A DNA stretch of 60,435 nt, taken from NCBI GenBank assembly GCA_024280885.1, contig JAJRPF010000037.1, positions 1 to 60,435 on the forward strand, written 5' to 3'. This stretch comes from Planctomycetota bacterium. GTDB lineage: Bacteria > Planctomycetota > JAJSAM01 > JAJVHW01. The notes beneath the pieces were generated by a model, which saw nothing but the letters and a program-made list of their open reading frames with translations, searched no databases and was not told where the DNA came from. The position numbers were made by a program, and so were the translations under genes. Below are positions 16,863 to 26,680 of this stretch, in pieces; the stretch's first letter is position 1, and every line of letters starts with the position of its first letter.

Positions 16863-18890
16863 TCACAAGATCGTGATCAGTTCGGCCAGCGCCGGCAGTC
16901 TTCCGAGCGTGCGATAGTTGAGGTCGCGAAGGACGCGCGCAAGCGCGGGGACGTTGCGGCGTTCCGCAATGCGTCCGAGAGCGACCACGGCGAACGCGCG
17001 CGTCAGGCGATCGTGGCGCGTTTCCACATCGCGAGCGATCTCGACCAGCGGTGCAACGGCGCACTCGTCCCGCCTGTGACCGAGCGCAAGAGCCGCTGAG
17101 CCCGAAGCGTAAGCCGGGCTCTCTTCGTCACAGAGAACAGCGATCAGGTCCGTCACCAGCTCGTCGCCATCGAGCAGGCCGGCGGCAAGCGTTGCCTGGA
17201 TTCGTAGAGAAGGAGCGTTCAGCTCCCCCATCGCCTGCCGCACCGCCGACTGCGCCGAGGGGGCGCCGATCATCGCGAGACCGAGCGCCGCGTAACCCCG
17301 CAATCCTGGATCGGCGTCAGGATCGCGGAGTACATCGAGTAGGCCGGGAACGGCCCTCCGGTCCTTCGCAATCCCCTGCGCGACGGCAAGCGCACTCCGC
17401 TGCCGAGGGTCCTCGACCCCAATACTCTCGAAGACCTTGCGCAATGGCCCGCAGACGTTCGCTTCGTCGGCATCCCGTTCGCCGGTCGAGAGTGCGAGCG
17501 CGAGTGCGGCGAACGGGCGCGCCTCGTTGTTGCGTTCACCGGGTGCGAGCCGCGCGCGCAGGATTCGCCCGATCTGCTTGCGGATCTTGGTTGCAGTCCC
17601 CGCGTCTGCCGCCGCGCGCCCGAGCGCGACCAGTGCGAGAGAGCGTACGAAGGCGCGTGGGTCGTCTCGCTGAACGCGCATCAACTTGTGCAGGACCTCA
17701 CGTTGAAGCGGCTCCTGGCAGCGCGGGAGGATACGCCCCAACGCGGGGACTGCGCTACGAGGTATGGGGATCGCAGCCCGACGCAGTTTGCCCGGGCTCA
17801 GTGTCTTGATGAGGACGGCGACGACGTCATCGCCCTCGCCCTCGCTTCCGGCCGACCGGGGTAATCCAATCCGACCGAGAGCATCCACGACGAACGAGGT
17901 CTCGATGTCCGAGAGTGCAACGGAATCCGCCGCCGGCGTGCGGCCGTGCTCGAGCATGTGGAGCAGCACGGGCACGGTGCCGACGTCGCCTCTCATGCCG
18001 ATCGCCAAGAGCACGGCCGGCTTCGTGTCAAGCGTCGGTTCGACGCGCGCGAGCACGTCGAGAAACACCTCGATCGTGTGGTCGTCGAGGGCTTTGCCCT
18101 GCGCGAGGAGTCCGAGAGCAACGGCCGCAAACTGTCGCACGAAATCGCTGCGGCGGCTGTCGTCGGCCAGAAGGCCGAGCAGCGCGTTGCGCACCTCGGG
18201 CGTGTCGTTTCCGAGGATGCCGAGGGCGAGAGTGGCGGACTCGCGCACGGTGCGGTGTGCGGCGCCATCGTCCCCCGCCCCCGACTGTGCGAGTCGGAGG
18301 AGCATTGCAATCTGGGTGTCGTCACCGATCTTCGCCAGTCCGAGGATCGCTGCGGCGCGGATCTCGAAATCGAGCGTCTCGTCGTCCGCCAGCTCTCGGA
18401 GTGCCGGCACGATGATCCCATTCATGGACGCGGACGACAGAGTACCGTCCGTGCTCGTCCGCACGTCCCGTCCGAGCACGCGCACCACCGTGCCCGACCG
18501 ATCCTCGCCGACCGGGAACCGGCGCCGATCAAGGACAATGGCGTCCTTGTTGACGTTCCACCAGAACGTCCAGTCGCGATAGTCCAGGAACCGCGACCAT
18601 CTGCTGCGGTGAAGCTCTGAGGGATCGTACAGCGGCAGAGAAGGCAACGGTTCGGGTCCGTCTCGGGCCCGGCCATGACCGGTCGGTCCGGTCGGTCCGG
18701 TCGGCGCAGCGCCAGACTCCGGTCGCGTCGTTCCTCTTCTGTCGCGTGGGGGAACCGGATCGTTCGGCTCACGACAGTCGGGTCGCACGAAGTCGGCCGG
18801 GCCTCGGTAGGCGCCACCGTGTGCACTCGCTCCGGTGTTCGGACCCAGCGTCGCCACAAGGGCGGTCAGCATGATCAGTCGTGCGCGCAT
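16863..18890 (-). CDS. Secreted HEAT-repeat protein
   Basis: This 675-residue protein starts with a signal peptide (MRARLIMLTALVATLG, cleavage near ASA). A Pro/Arg-rich segment with a short collagen-like Pro-Thr-Gly repeat follows, then a globular start (WSRFLDYRDWTFWWNVNKD), then about twelve HEAT-like helical repeats (pattern AALGLAxIGD...). HEAT solenoids bind other proteins, and secreted versions with this WxFWWxxNKD start are frequent in Planctomycetota. An AGGAG nine bases upstream fixes the start at 18890; the frame runs a further 57 codons upstream with unlikely composition. It lies upstream of the second sigma gene (168-base gap) on the same strand. Confidence 0.8.
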   Translation of the reverse strand: MRARLIMLTALVATLGPNTGASAHGGAYRGPADFVRPDCREPNDPVPPRDRRGTTRPESGAAPTGPTGPTGHGRARDGPEPLPSLPLYDPSELHRSRWSRFLDYRDWTFWWNVNKDAIVLDRRRFPVGEDRSGTVVRVLGRDVRTSTDGTLSSASMNGIIVPALRELADDETLDFEIRAAAILGLAKIGDDTQIAMLLRLAQSGAGDDGAAHRTVRESATLALGILGNDTPEVRNALLGLLADDSRRSDFVRQFAAVALGLLAQGKALDDHTIEVFLDVLARVEPTLDTKPAVLLAIGMRGDVGTVPVLLHMLEHGRTPAADSVALSDIETSFVVDALGRIGLPRSAGSEGEGDDVVAVLIKTLSPGKLRRAAIPIPRSAVPALGRILPRCQEPLQREVLHKLMRVQRDDPRAFVRSLALVALGRAAADAGTATKIRKQIGRILRARLAPGERNNEARPFAALALALSTGERDADEANVCGPLRKVFESIGVEDPRQRSALAVAQGIAKDRRAVPGLLDVLRDPDADPGLRGYAALGLAMIGAPSAQSAVRQAMGELNAPSLRIQATLAAGLLDGDELVTDLIAVLCDEESPAYASGSAALALGHRRDECAVAPLVEIARDVETRHDRLTRAFAVVALGRIAERRNVPALARVLRDLNYRTLGRLPALAELITIL
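18679..18705. repeat. 9-bp tandem repeat encoding Pro-Thr-Gly
   Basis: The unit CCGGTCGGT occurs three times in frame within the HEAT-repeat gene. On the coding strand it yields a short collagen-like Thr-Gly-Pro run near the N-terminus of the mature protein. Confidence 0.75.
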
Positions 18891-19410
18891 TGGCTTCGGC
18901 TCCTGCAAGGCGGGCCGAGCCCGCCGCAGCCGATCCCCGCAATGACAATGCCGCCGGTGCCGGGCTCGGCGACCGCAGCCGAGCGACCGCACCGTCACCA
19001 GCAGGGAACGCGACGCACTCGCCGGTGGATACGAGGGGCAACGGGCGGAGTTCCGGCGCAACGGGATGCAGTGCCAAGTTCACCGGCAACGTACGCGGTC
19101 TCTCCGTCGAAGGGGATGACGTCGAGCGTCTCCCGGCGCCGGGATTCGCGACACGCGTCGGCGGCACGCCCCATCCGGTGAGGCGCCCCTGGACCTCCGG
19201 ATACCGGGCATCGAACCCGGAGCCGAATGACGACCATCGCTGGCGACTTGGCAGCTTGACTACTCGCGGGTGAGAAGAACGAGCCCGGCGCGGAACTCCC
19301 GGTGGAAACGAGCCCCTACGATCACGCTGGCGAGGTGGGCGCAGCTCGACGCACGGTGCACGGTGGAGTGCGTACCCGCAACATGCCGCCCCCACTCTCG
19401 CGGCTTCCAA
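18891..19410. other. Gene-free interval upstream of the HEAT gene
   Basis: These 520 bases lie between the FKBP lipoprotein gene and the HEAT-protein gene, both on the minus strand. Short open frames exist on both strands, but none has a ribosome site, normal composition or a recognisable domain. I see no tRNA, and no repeat shared with other parts of the window. Confidence 0.5.
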
Positions 19411-19989
19411 TCAGCGCACGCCGAGGAGTTCCATGTCGAAGACCAGGTCCGTGTTCGCTGCGATCGCGCCGAACGACCCGCGGCTGCCGTAAGCCAACGG
19501 CGATGGGATGGTTGCTGTCCATCGGTCTCCGACATGCATGCGCTCGATGACGAGATGCCAGCCCTTGATGATGCCGTCGTCGCCGAGCTCGAACTCGAAC
19601 GGGGCGCCGCGGTTGCGCGAGTTGTCGAACTCCTTGCCGTCCAGGAACGTGCCTATGTAGTGCAGCTTCACGGTCTCCCCCGCGCTGGGCTGGCGACCGT
19701 CGCCCTTGACGGCCACAGCAACTTTGATAGGCGGGACGCCTTCGCGGCCCGATGGGATCGTGAACGCGCTGCCCGCCGCGGGCGTCGGAGGAGCGGTAGC
19801 GGCGTCGTAGTCGGAGATCCGCGAGTCCGAGCAGCCACCGCAACCGAAGAGCAGGGAAGCCAAGCCGAGAATCGCGAGGCAACGCCGCGGCTGCGCGCCG
19901 GGGCGCGGCGAGTGATCGGAACGTCGGCTGGGTGCCCGGGCGTCACCGACATGGCGCGGGCAGGCTGAGATGCTGGTGTGTGTGGCCAT
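19411..19989 (-). CDS. FKBP-type peptidyl-prolyl isomerase lipoprotein
   Basis: This is a 192-residue protein. A long basic N-region leads to a hydrophobic stretch and lipobox (LLFGC, Cys about 50). The C-terminal part from about residue 85 is an FKBP domain with GETVKLHYIGTFLDGKEFDNS, the IIKGW motif, MHVGDRWTATIPSPLAYG and a final FDMELLGV strand. It should catalyse cis-trans isomerisation of prolyl bonds in exported proteins and fits the export-rich gene set. The start is uncertain: 19989 has a GGAGG 13 bases upstream, which is rather far, and an upstream ATG at 20019 is in frame. Confidence 0.88.
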   Translation of the reverse strand: MATHTSISACPRHVGDARAPSRRSDHSPRPGAQPRRCLAILGLASLLFGCGGCSDSRISDYDAATAPPTPAAGSAFTIPSGREGVPPIKVAVAVKGDGRQPSAGETVKLHYIGTFLDGKEFDNSRNRGAPFEFELGDDGIIKGWHLVIERMHVGDRWTATIPSPLAYGSRGSFGAIAANTDLVFDMELLGVR

Positions 19990-20308
19990 CCGGGTTTTCT
20001 GTCCTCCATCGGGGACCATAGCAGCGGGCGCCGCCAATCCCCGTCATCCCTGGCTGCACCGACGCCGCGCGCTCGCCCCCGGCGCCGCGCGGCGAGCGAA
20101 CCGTTTGCGCATCCGCGCGAGGTGCTCACGAGGTACTCACGAGGTACTCAAGCGCCACCCAACTTCGCCGGCGCTCCCCGCCGAAGTCTGGATCGACCCG
20201 CCTGCGCGAGGGGTTGCGGCCCGGAGAGTGAGCGGCCTCAACGCAGTTCACTCAACCCGAAGACCGGATGTCTCCGTCTCGTTGACACGTCCCGGTAGAC
20301 TGCTGGAC

Positions 20309-22936
20309 ATGCGGTCCGCTGGGGCTCTCCTGATGCTGGTGATCGTGCTCGCGGCCTGCGGTGACGAGCGCGCGGCGCAGACGCGTGAACGGACCAAGCC
20401 TGCGCGACGCACGCGGCTCCACGCCAACGCGCTCGTCGCGCAGGCGCCGTCACTGGCCACACGACTGCCGGCGCCGCGCGAGATCACGTTTCAGGGCACG
20501 TCGCTCGCGGACTGGGCCGAGCGGCTCGACGAGTACGACGTCGAGGGGGCCGCGGATGCGCGTCGGCGGCTCGAAGGATTGTCGGAGGACGATCTCCGGG
20601 CGACGCTGTCGCTGGCATTCCAGAGCGTGTTGGGGATCGACTCGGACGCCGACACGTACAGCGCGGAAATCGTCGTTCAGGCGCTTGTGCAGCGTCTCGT
20701 GCCGGACCTCGTCGCGCTCTCGCGTCACGAGTTGCCTGACGTGCGGTGGCAAGCCATCGAACTCCTCGCCTACGCCATCGATACGCCCGGGATCCAGGAC
20801 GCTGCGCGCTCGGCCATCCTCGACGCGTATGACGACGAGGACGTGATCGCGATCGCGGACGAGACGTTCTCGCAGGGCATGTTCACGGAGCCGACACCTG
20901 CGTGGGCCGTACCGCGACTCGTCGCCTATCTCGACTCGGACCGCGCAACGACGCGGAACACCGCGGCCGTTCGACTCGGCTACGCGAGACACCTGACTTT
21001 CGAGCAAATCGCGAAGCTCGTCTCGCTGCTGGGGCACGAGGACGAGGACACCGTTGAGTCCGCGTACGACGCATGCGTAGGCCAGGACCACCGTGCGCTG
21101 CCCGCGCTCCTCGACGCGCTCGACGCCGAGTCTGTGCCGTTCCGAGTCGCGATCGCCGAGACGCTCGGTGGGCTGACCATCACCGATGAGCGCAAGACCG
21201 CGGCGCTGATCCCGCTCCTCGGCGACCCGAGTCCCGACGTCCGCGGGGCCGCGGCGTACGCTCTCCGCGAGACCGAGGGAGTCGTGAACGCCATCCCGCG
21301 ACTGATCGCGATGCTCCGATCTGATGAGCCGCTGGACCGAGCTCCCGCGGCGGCAGCCCTGACGCTGGCCGGGTACCACGGCGGCGACATTACCGCAGCT
21401 CTCGACGACCTCGCCGCGGGGGCGAAGGACATGGAGGACGTCGACCTGCGAACCAACGCACTCGAAGCCCTCGCCTACGCAGGCCCGCGGACGGAGATCG
21501 CGGTCAACGCGCTGCTGGAGGGCCTCGTCGACGACCCGCGAGTGGAAGCGCTCGCGACGCTACGCGAGATCGGGAGTGAGTTTGTCCTGCGGGTCGCGCC
21601 GTCGGCGCCGGACGCATTCGTCGAGTTGCTCGGCGACTCCGACCACGAGATCCGCCGCTCCGCCGCGCACACGCTCGAAGGCTACGTCGGAACGCGGCCT
21701 GAATTCGTCACGGCGTTGATCGAAGCATTCACCGACGAGAATCGTAGTGTGCGCCGCGCCGCGCTACGTGCGCTCGGGGAGTGTAAGACGTCGATCGAGC
21801 GCGTGCTGCCCATCGTCTGCTCCGTCTTCGATGTCGACAACAACGCGGCTCTCATCCCCGACGCACTCTACACGCTCGAGGCGCTCGGCACGTCGGCGGC
21901 GCCGGCACTGGACGATCTCGCTGTGATGGTTCACGCGGGTCGCGCGAGCGACGACTACCAGATTGCGGAGGCGCTTCCGCGCGCTCTCGTCGCGGTCGAC
22001 GCGTCCGGCGAGCGCTCCGGACCGCTGCTCATCGCGATCTTCGAGCAAGACCCTTCGTACGCGGGCACGCATGCCATCGCCGCCCTGAGCAAGATCCCCC
22101 CCACCGAGACGACGTTCGCTGCGCTCGTCGGCGCAGTCGACCGCGCCGAGTGGAACTACTTCGTGACAAGTGCGGTGCGCAACGTGCTCGTCGCGTACGG
22201 CGACGCCAGTGTCCCAATTGTCCTGCAGGCGCTCGCCCACGCGAATCCTCACGTTCGCCGGGCGATGGTCTATGTCATCCCCGACGTTCCGCTCCCGGAC
22301 AAGCGCATCGTCAGCCTGGTGATCCGCGGGCTCGACGACCCGGACGCCGGCGTGCGCAGCGATGCCGCAATGGCGCTCGCGGACATGGGCGAGCGTGCCG
22401 CATCCGCCGCCGCGGAACTGAGCGTCGCGATTGGCGATCGCGACGAAGGCGTCCGGATCGAAGCGGCGCGAGCGCTCCACGCAACGACGGGGAACACGGC
22501 CGCCGCCGTCCCCATCCTGGTCGCGGCACTCGACTCCGAAGAGTACGCATTCTCCGCCATCTCCGCGCTGGGACTCCTCAAGCACGACGCGCGACGCGCC
22601 GTCCCCGCGCTCATCCGCGCCGTGGAACGTTGGTGCGACGACGACTTTCAGATGATGGCGCTCGCGGATGCGTTCACGGAGATCGGGACGGAGACCCCGG
22701 AGGTCGCCGCCGCGTTCGAGCGCGCACTGACACGCCTGTTGCGCCGCCCGCCGGATCCGCCGAGTTGCATCGTCTCCGAAGGGCCAGAGGTGATCCCGCG
22801 CATGGTGTTGCTACTTGGAGTCCTGGGCTACGCATCTTCGAAGACCGTCCTGTCGGAGGTCGCCGATCACCGCGGAGGCGCGTACCGCCAAGCCGCGCAG
22901 GACGCTCTGGCGAAGCTCCGGTCCACGCAAGACTGA
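20309..22936 (+). CDS. HEAT-repeat lipoprotein
   Basis: This 875-residue protein begins with a short signal peptide and lipobox (VIVLAAC, Cys17). After a linker comes a segment around FQGTSLADWAERLDEYD, then a long series of HEAT-like repeats covering most of the protein (for example LLGDPSPDVRGAAAYALRE and VSLVIRGLDDPDAGVRSDA). It should be a lipid-anchored scaffold facing the periplasm. I chose the start for the lipobox; the frame is open for 113 codons upstream without a signal sequence. It is divergent from the FKBP gene, with about 320 bases between. Confidence 0.82.
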   Translation: MRSAGALLMLVIVLAACGDERAAQTRERTKPARRTRLHANALVAQAPSLATRLPAPREITFQGTSLADWAERLDEYDVEGAADARRRLEGLSEDDLRATLSLAFQSVLGIDSDADTYSAEIVVQALVQRLVPDLVALSRHELPDVRWQAIELLAYAIDTPGIQDAARSAILDAYDDEDVIAIADETFSQGMFTEPTPAWAVPRLVAYLDSDRATTRNTAAVRLGYARHLTFEQIAKLVSLLGHEDEDTVESAYDACVGQDHRALPALLDALDAESVPFRVAIAETLGGLTITDERKTAALIPLLGDPSPDVRGAAAYALRETEGVVNAIPRLIAMLRSDEPLDRAPAAAALTLAGYHGGDITAALDDLAAGAKDMEDVDLRTNALEALAYAGPRTEIAVNALLEGLVDDPRVEALATLREIGSEFVLRVAPSAPDAFVELLGDSDHEIRRSAAHTLEGYVGTRPEFVTALIEAFTDENRSVRRAALRALGECKTSIERVLPIVCSVFDVDNNAALIPDALYTLEALGTSAAPALDDLAVMVHAGRASDDYQIAEALPRALVAVDASGERSGPLLIAIFEQDPSYAGTHAIAALSKIPPTETTFAALVGAVDRAEWNYFVTSAVRNVLVAYGDASVPIVLQALAHANPHVRRAMVYVIPDVPLPDKRIVSLVIRGLDDPDAGVRSDAAMALADMGERAASAAAELSVAIGDRDEGVRIEAARALHATTGNTAAAVPILVAALDSEEYAFSAISALGLLKHDARRAVPALIRAVERWCDDDFQMMALADAFTEIGTETPEVAAAFERALTRLLRRPPDPPSCIVSEGPEVIPRMVLLLGVLGYASSKTVLSEVADHRGGAYRQAAQDALAKLRSTQD

Positions 22937-23176
22937 CCCGCCCGCTGGCGGACGTTGGTGACGCTCTGCGACGGGCGGTGCGACAGGCGCAGAGGGGACG
23001 TCTCGCGTCACTCCTCCGGAAGCGCGAAGCCGTCCTCAGAGAGTACTCGCGGCAAACCGCGCAACGACTCTTCGTTGCTCATGCGACATCCGCGACGCCA
23101 CGTTCGATGAAGCGCGCCGGCGGCGGGTGAAGCGCTACACTGCAAGCCAAGACCCGAGTGACGCGGAGGGATCAAC

Positions 23177-23629
23177 ATGGCGACCGAGATCGGCACGCTC
23201 CACGTTCGGCGCAGTGGCCTCATCGCCGCGTCGCCTGCGCGCGTCTGGGAGGAGTTCACGACGTTCGAGCGACTGAGTGCGTGGTTCGGCCGAGGACACC
23301 GGCTCGAGACGTACGTCCCGCAGGTCGGGGGCGACGTGCTCCTCAGCGTCGAGATCGACAGGGAACGGCGCACGTTCGGCGGAGCGATCCTCATCTTCAA
23401 TCCCGGGCTCGAATTGACGTTCTCAAACAACTGGACCGAGCGCGGCTGGCGCGTCCCCACGACACTCACTCTGCGTCTCCAGGCGCTCGGCGAAGCGTGC
23501 CACGTGGAGCTCATTCACCACGGCTTCGAACGCCTCGGCGCCAGCGCAGGCACCGAACTCGAGGGCTACGAGGCGGGGTGGCACTCACGGCACCTGGAAG
23601 CGCTCAAGTCGATCGTCGAGGGATCGTGA
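23177..23629 (+). CDS. SRPBCC (START/AHSA1-like) protein
   Basis: This is a 150-residue cytoplasmic protein with a GGAGG site 7 bases upstream of its ATG. The sequence has the AHSA1/SRPBCC hallmarks: an early SPARVWEEFTTFERLSAWF helix, a Gly-Gly turn before paired strands, and a closing GWHSRHLEALKSIV helix. The fold forms a cavity for hydrophobic ligands. Members include stress-related Hsp90 activator-like proteins and polyketide cyclase relatives, and the ligand is not predictable here. Confidence 0.85.
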   Translation: MATEIGTLHVRRSGLIAASPARVWEEFTTFERLSAWFGRGHRLETYVPQVGGDVLLSVEIDRERRTFGGAILIFNPGLELTFSNNWTERGWRVPTTLTLRLQALGEACHVELIHHGFERLGASAGTELEGYEAGWHSRHLEALKSIVEGS

Positions 23630-24073
23630 TCTACGGGAGGCGAACGCCTGAAGATCGCCTGCGTCCGTGGAGCCTCTTCGACCAAGTCCGGCGTCCATCC
23701 CACGGCGAGACGCACGGTGGGACTCGTTCTGCGTACGCCTCGATGAACGCAACCGCCCGCGACAACCAGCGCCAGGCGTGACGCGTCCGCTTGAACACTC
23801 CGCTCTCGAGTTCGAGAGCAAGTCGCGGGAGACCGCAGGGGCACTGAGCCATTAGCTGTCCACGGAACCGGGGAGCTCCACGGGGGCGTTCTGGATACCG
23901 GTGGAGCGAGGGACGACTTCGAGTTGGCGGTCCCATAGGATGGGGAGATGCCTGCGGAGGCTCTGACATCGACGGGGTCACGCACCAACGGAACGCGGAC
24001 GCTGTGCATGATCACGGCTGGTGTCCGATGCTTGGCTCGGCGCATCGGAAGGGCACGGAGAGGACGCGGCGCA
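23630..24073. other. Gene-free interval carrying a 22-bp repeat
   Basis: I see no secure gene here. A minus-strand frame across about 23640-23860 has reasonable composition (LALELESGVFKRTRHAW) but no start signal, and could be a relic. The interval contains one copy of a 22-bp repeat at 23879-23900. Confidence 0.45.
23879..23900. repeat. 22-bp dispersed repeat, copy 1
   Basis: The 22 bases, reading CACGGGGGCG then TTCTGGATACCG, are identical to 37809-37830. Flanking bases also show weaker similarity (an AGCTC side and a TCGCT/GTCC side), so the true repeat is probably about 60 bases and partly decayed. Confidence 0.75.
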
Positions 24074-24922
24074 ATGCAGGCTGAGCGGAACTGGAACAGA
24101 ACGGCGGTCGCAATCGGCATCGCCTTCGCGGTCGTGACCGGTGCATGCCGCAGCGCTCCCGAGCCCCAGCCTCCGGCCGCGGACGTGCGCGCTGCCGAGT
24201 CGCTGGCCGGCGTCGCGCCCCTCGAACCGGAGCGCGAGGAGGAGGTCAGCGCGCGTGCGGCTCTCCCGGACCCGGACGTTGAGGTTGAGCCCGCACAATC
24301 CAACGCGACCGAGAGTCCAGCGCTGCCCGAGGGGGTAGAGGTCGGCACCTCGACGTCCCTGGATGAGCCCGTCCGGATCGAGACGGATGGCCCGATCGTC
24401 CATGCGGGCACCAAGATGACATTCCCACAGCAGGTGGCGGGGTTCCGGCGCAACAGCTCGAAGCGGTATGACGCGGAAGGCCACGATCTCGGGATCGGAT
24501 ACACGCGGGTGTGGAAGAGGACGCTGGCACTGGTGACTGTCTACGTCTACCCGCGTACGTACTCCCGAGAGGATCGCTCGCAGCAGAGTGCCGCCGCGCA
24601 TCACGCCCAGGTTCTCGCGTTCGTACGTGAGAAGTGGGGGGACGTCGAGCAGATCGACCAACGCGAGCTCTCTGGCGAGTTCGCCGGCTATCCCTGCACA
24701 CTTGTCGTCAGCGAGCACGATCATCAGGGCGGCGCGCGCCTGTTCGGGCGACGCGCACGGTCGATCAGCTACGTGATGGCGGCGAAGTCCTGGTGGATCA
24801 AGGTCCGCGTCACGACGCCGCGGGACACGATTGAGACGACCAAGCCCGCAATCGATCAGCTGCTCGGAGAGCTGGGCCTGCCGTCAACGGGGCCGTCCAA
24901 GGGGTCCGACGACGGCGACTGA
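24074..24922 (+). CDS. Lipoprotein with a domain shared with the peptidase at 26677
   Basis: This is a 282-residue protein with a lipobox (VTGAC, Cys25), an Ala/Pro/Glu-rich linker and a folded domain from about residue 110. That domain begins with a FPQQVAGFRRNSSKRYD-type segment, has TVYVYPRTYSREDRS in the middle and ends with a Trp-rich strand (SWWIKVRVTT). The order FxxPxxxxGxRR, then a VxVYP strand, then a helix resembles the N-terminal domain of the putative metallopeptidase three genes on, so the two may be related (inference). The start at 24074 has a GGAGAGGA about 9 bases upstream. Function is unknown. Confidence 0.72.
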   Translation: MQAERNWNRTAVAIGIAFAVVTGACRSAPEPQPPAADVRAAESLAGVAPLEPEREEEVSARAALPDPDVEVEPAQSNATESPALPEGVEVGTSTSLDEPVRIETDGPIVHAGTKMTFPQQVAGFRRNSSKRYDAEGHDLGIGYTRVWKRTLALVTVYVYPRTYSREDRSQQSAAAHHAQVLAFVREKWGDVEQIDQRELSGEFAGYPCTLVVSEHDHQGGARLFGRRARSISYVMAAKSWWIKVRVTTPRDTIETTKPAIDQLLGELGLPSTGPSKGSDDGD

Positions 24923-25040
24923 CTCGCGCGCTCTGGCGACGCGTCGTTCCCTGCACGGTGGAGCGCGAGACGGCCGAAGAGTGCATCCGGCGCTTCGCGG
25001 AGAGCGCCGACGAGCCCGGCTAGAAACGCAGAGTTCAAGC

Positions 25041-25055
25041 CGACGAATTGAGTCT
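25041..25055. repeat. 15-bp dispersed motif
   Basis: CGACGAATTGAGTCT occurs here and at 28173-28187, with a one-base variant at 13251-13265. All three lie between genes, and this one is 48 bases upstream of the start at 25103. Confidence 0.55.
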
Positions 25056-25102
25056 CGCCCGGTATGACGCGGATAGACGCTGCGCACGGAGGAGTCGCAG
25101 CC

Positions 25103-26680
25103 ATGCACTGGTTCTGGCGCACTGAGCAAACGCTACCCGAGCTTGTCGAGGCGGTTCACGCCAAGCGGTTCGGAGCCAGACTCGTCTCGGCGATGCGCAT
25201 GCCAAGGATGCGCCCGCGACTGGTCGCGCTGGTCGTCGGATTGGCGCTGATGGCGTTCATCACACCGCTGTCGCCGGTCCGCGCAGGATCGAGCGGCGTC
25301 GTGAGAGGCCAGGTCCTCGATGCCGACGGCGATCCTGCTGTGGGCGTCGACGTCTACGTGTCCGTCCCGGCCCGGCCGACGCTGCGCGCCAAGACGAACG
25401 AACGCGGGCACTACCGGATCAGCGGCGTGCGCACAGGACGGGTTCTCGTGACGATCCGCGCGGCACACCACCAGCCGTACGAGGAGCGTGCAATCGTGAC
25501 GTCGCCAGGTGGGGCCCGAGTCGACACGCGGATGGTGCCGTACGTGGTCTACGGTGGACGCGTCGTGGACTCGCGCGGAGAACCGATTGCTGGCGTCCGC
25601 GTCCGCCCGGTGATCTACACACGCGAGAACGCGCCAGGTGCGTACTACATGCGGTCGGATCCGGGCGCCGCCGTCACGACCGATCACGATGGGCGCTTCG
25701 TCGTCGATCTGGCAGCGGAGACGCGCTACGTCGTGCGTTTTCTCCATCCACACTTCCAGCCATCGGAACAGACGTCGATCCCACGCGACATCGCGCACAG
25801 CGTGCGGGACGCCCGTGTGACTCTCCGCGACGCAGCCTGGATCTCCGGCAGCGTCGTCGACACGTCGGGAGAGCCGATTTCCGGAGCGGAGGTGGCCGGG
25901 ACGTGGACGTACTGGTGGCCCTACGGCGTCCTCGAGTACGAGAACCACGTCCGACTCGACGGCAACCGGCTCTCGCACTGGATCCGAACGGACGCCGATG
26001 GTCGCTTCCTCCTCGGCCGGTTCGCGTCTGACCGCGCCACGATCTACGCCCGAGCCCCGGGCTCGATCATCCGGCGCATCGTGATCGACGGATTGAAGCG
26101 CGGGCAGGAGCGCTCGGGTCTCGAAGTCAAACTCGAACAGGGTAGCCACTCGATCGGCGGCGTCGTCACCGACGGCAGCGGTCTGCCGATCGATCAGGCA
26201 GTCATCGAATTGGTCACCGACTTGGAGCGGGTCTCGACGCACTCCGCGCGCAACGGTGCGTTTCAGTTAACGGGCATTCACCTCGATGGTCCCGTGCGCG
26301 TGCGCGTGTTCGCGATGGACTTCTGTGACCTCGAGACCGCTCCCATCGACGTGAATTCCGGCGGCGGCATCGTCGTGAAAATGCAACCGTCCCCAGTGTG
26401 GACCGGGAAAGTCACCGACGCGTCCGGTGCACTGATCCAGTCGGGCTTCCAAGTGCGCGTCCGGTACTCGGGCACGTGGCATGTGTCGCGCTCTTGGTCG
26501 ATGTCCGACCTCAGCTACAGTAGTCAGGGTGCTGGTGGCATCGACGTCACCATCCCAGCCAATCGCGCGACCAGACTGCAGTTCATCGCCGACGGATACG
26601 AGACGACCGAGACGAAGCCATTCGAGGCGCGTCCGGGCCAGCGTCTGCAGGGCGGCACGGTGAGGCTTCGAGCGCGATGA
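25103..26680 (+). CDS. Secreted CarboxypepD_reg repeat protein
   Basis: This is a 525-residue protein. The ATG at 25103 has GGAGGAG eight bases upstream. This gives a 33-residue N-terminal extension (HWFWRTEQTLPELVEAV) before a signal-like hydrophobic segment (LVALVVGLALMAFITPL), so the extension may be cytoplasmic. A second ATG at 25193 would give a conventional signal peptide. The rest is about five beta-sandwich repeats of the carboxypeptidase-regulatory type (GxVxDxxGxPxxGVxV...TDADGRFLLGRF). These repeats have no catalytic residues and usually serve as adhesion or stability modules. Its stop overlaps the next start by four bases (ATGA), indicating translational coupling. Confidence 0.8.
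   Translation: MHWFWRTEQTLPELVEAVHAKRFGARLVSAMRMPRMRPRLVALVVGLALMAFITPLSPVRAGSSGVVRGQVLDADGDPAVGVDVYVSVPARPTLRAKTNERGHYRISGVRTGRVLVTIRAAHHQPYEERAIVTSPGGARVDTRMVPYVVYGGRVVDSRGEPIAGVRVRPVIYTRENAPGAYYMRSDPGAAVTTDHDGRFVVDLAAETRYVVRFLHPHFQPSEQTSIPRDIAHSVRDARVTLRDAAWISGSVVDTSGEPISGAEVAGTWTYWWPYGVLEYENHVRLDGNRLSHWIRTDADGRFLLGRFASDRATIYARAPGSIIRRIVIDGLKRGQERSGLEVKLEQGSHSIGGVVTDGSGLPIDQAVIELVTDLERVSTHSARNGAFQLTGIHLDGPVRVRVFAMDFCDLETAPIDVNSGGGIVVKMQPSPVWTGKVTDASGALIQSGFQVRVRYSGTWHVSRSWSMSDLSYSSQGAGGIDVTIPANRATRLQFIADGYETTETKPFEARPGQRLQGGTVRLRAR

Noticed and set aside
23008..23082. A 24-codon minus-strand frame between the HEAT lipoprotein and SRPBCC genes
   Set aside because: The composition looks natural but there is no ribosome site and it is too short to judge.
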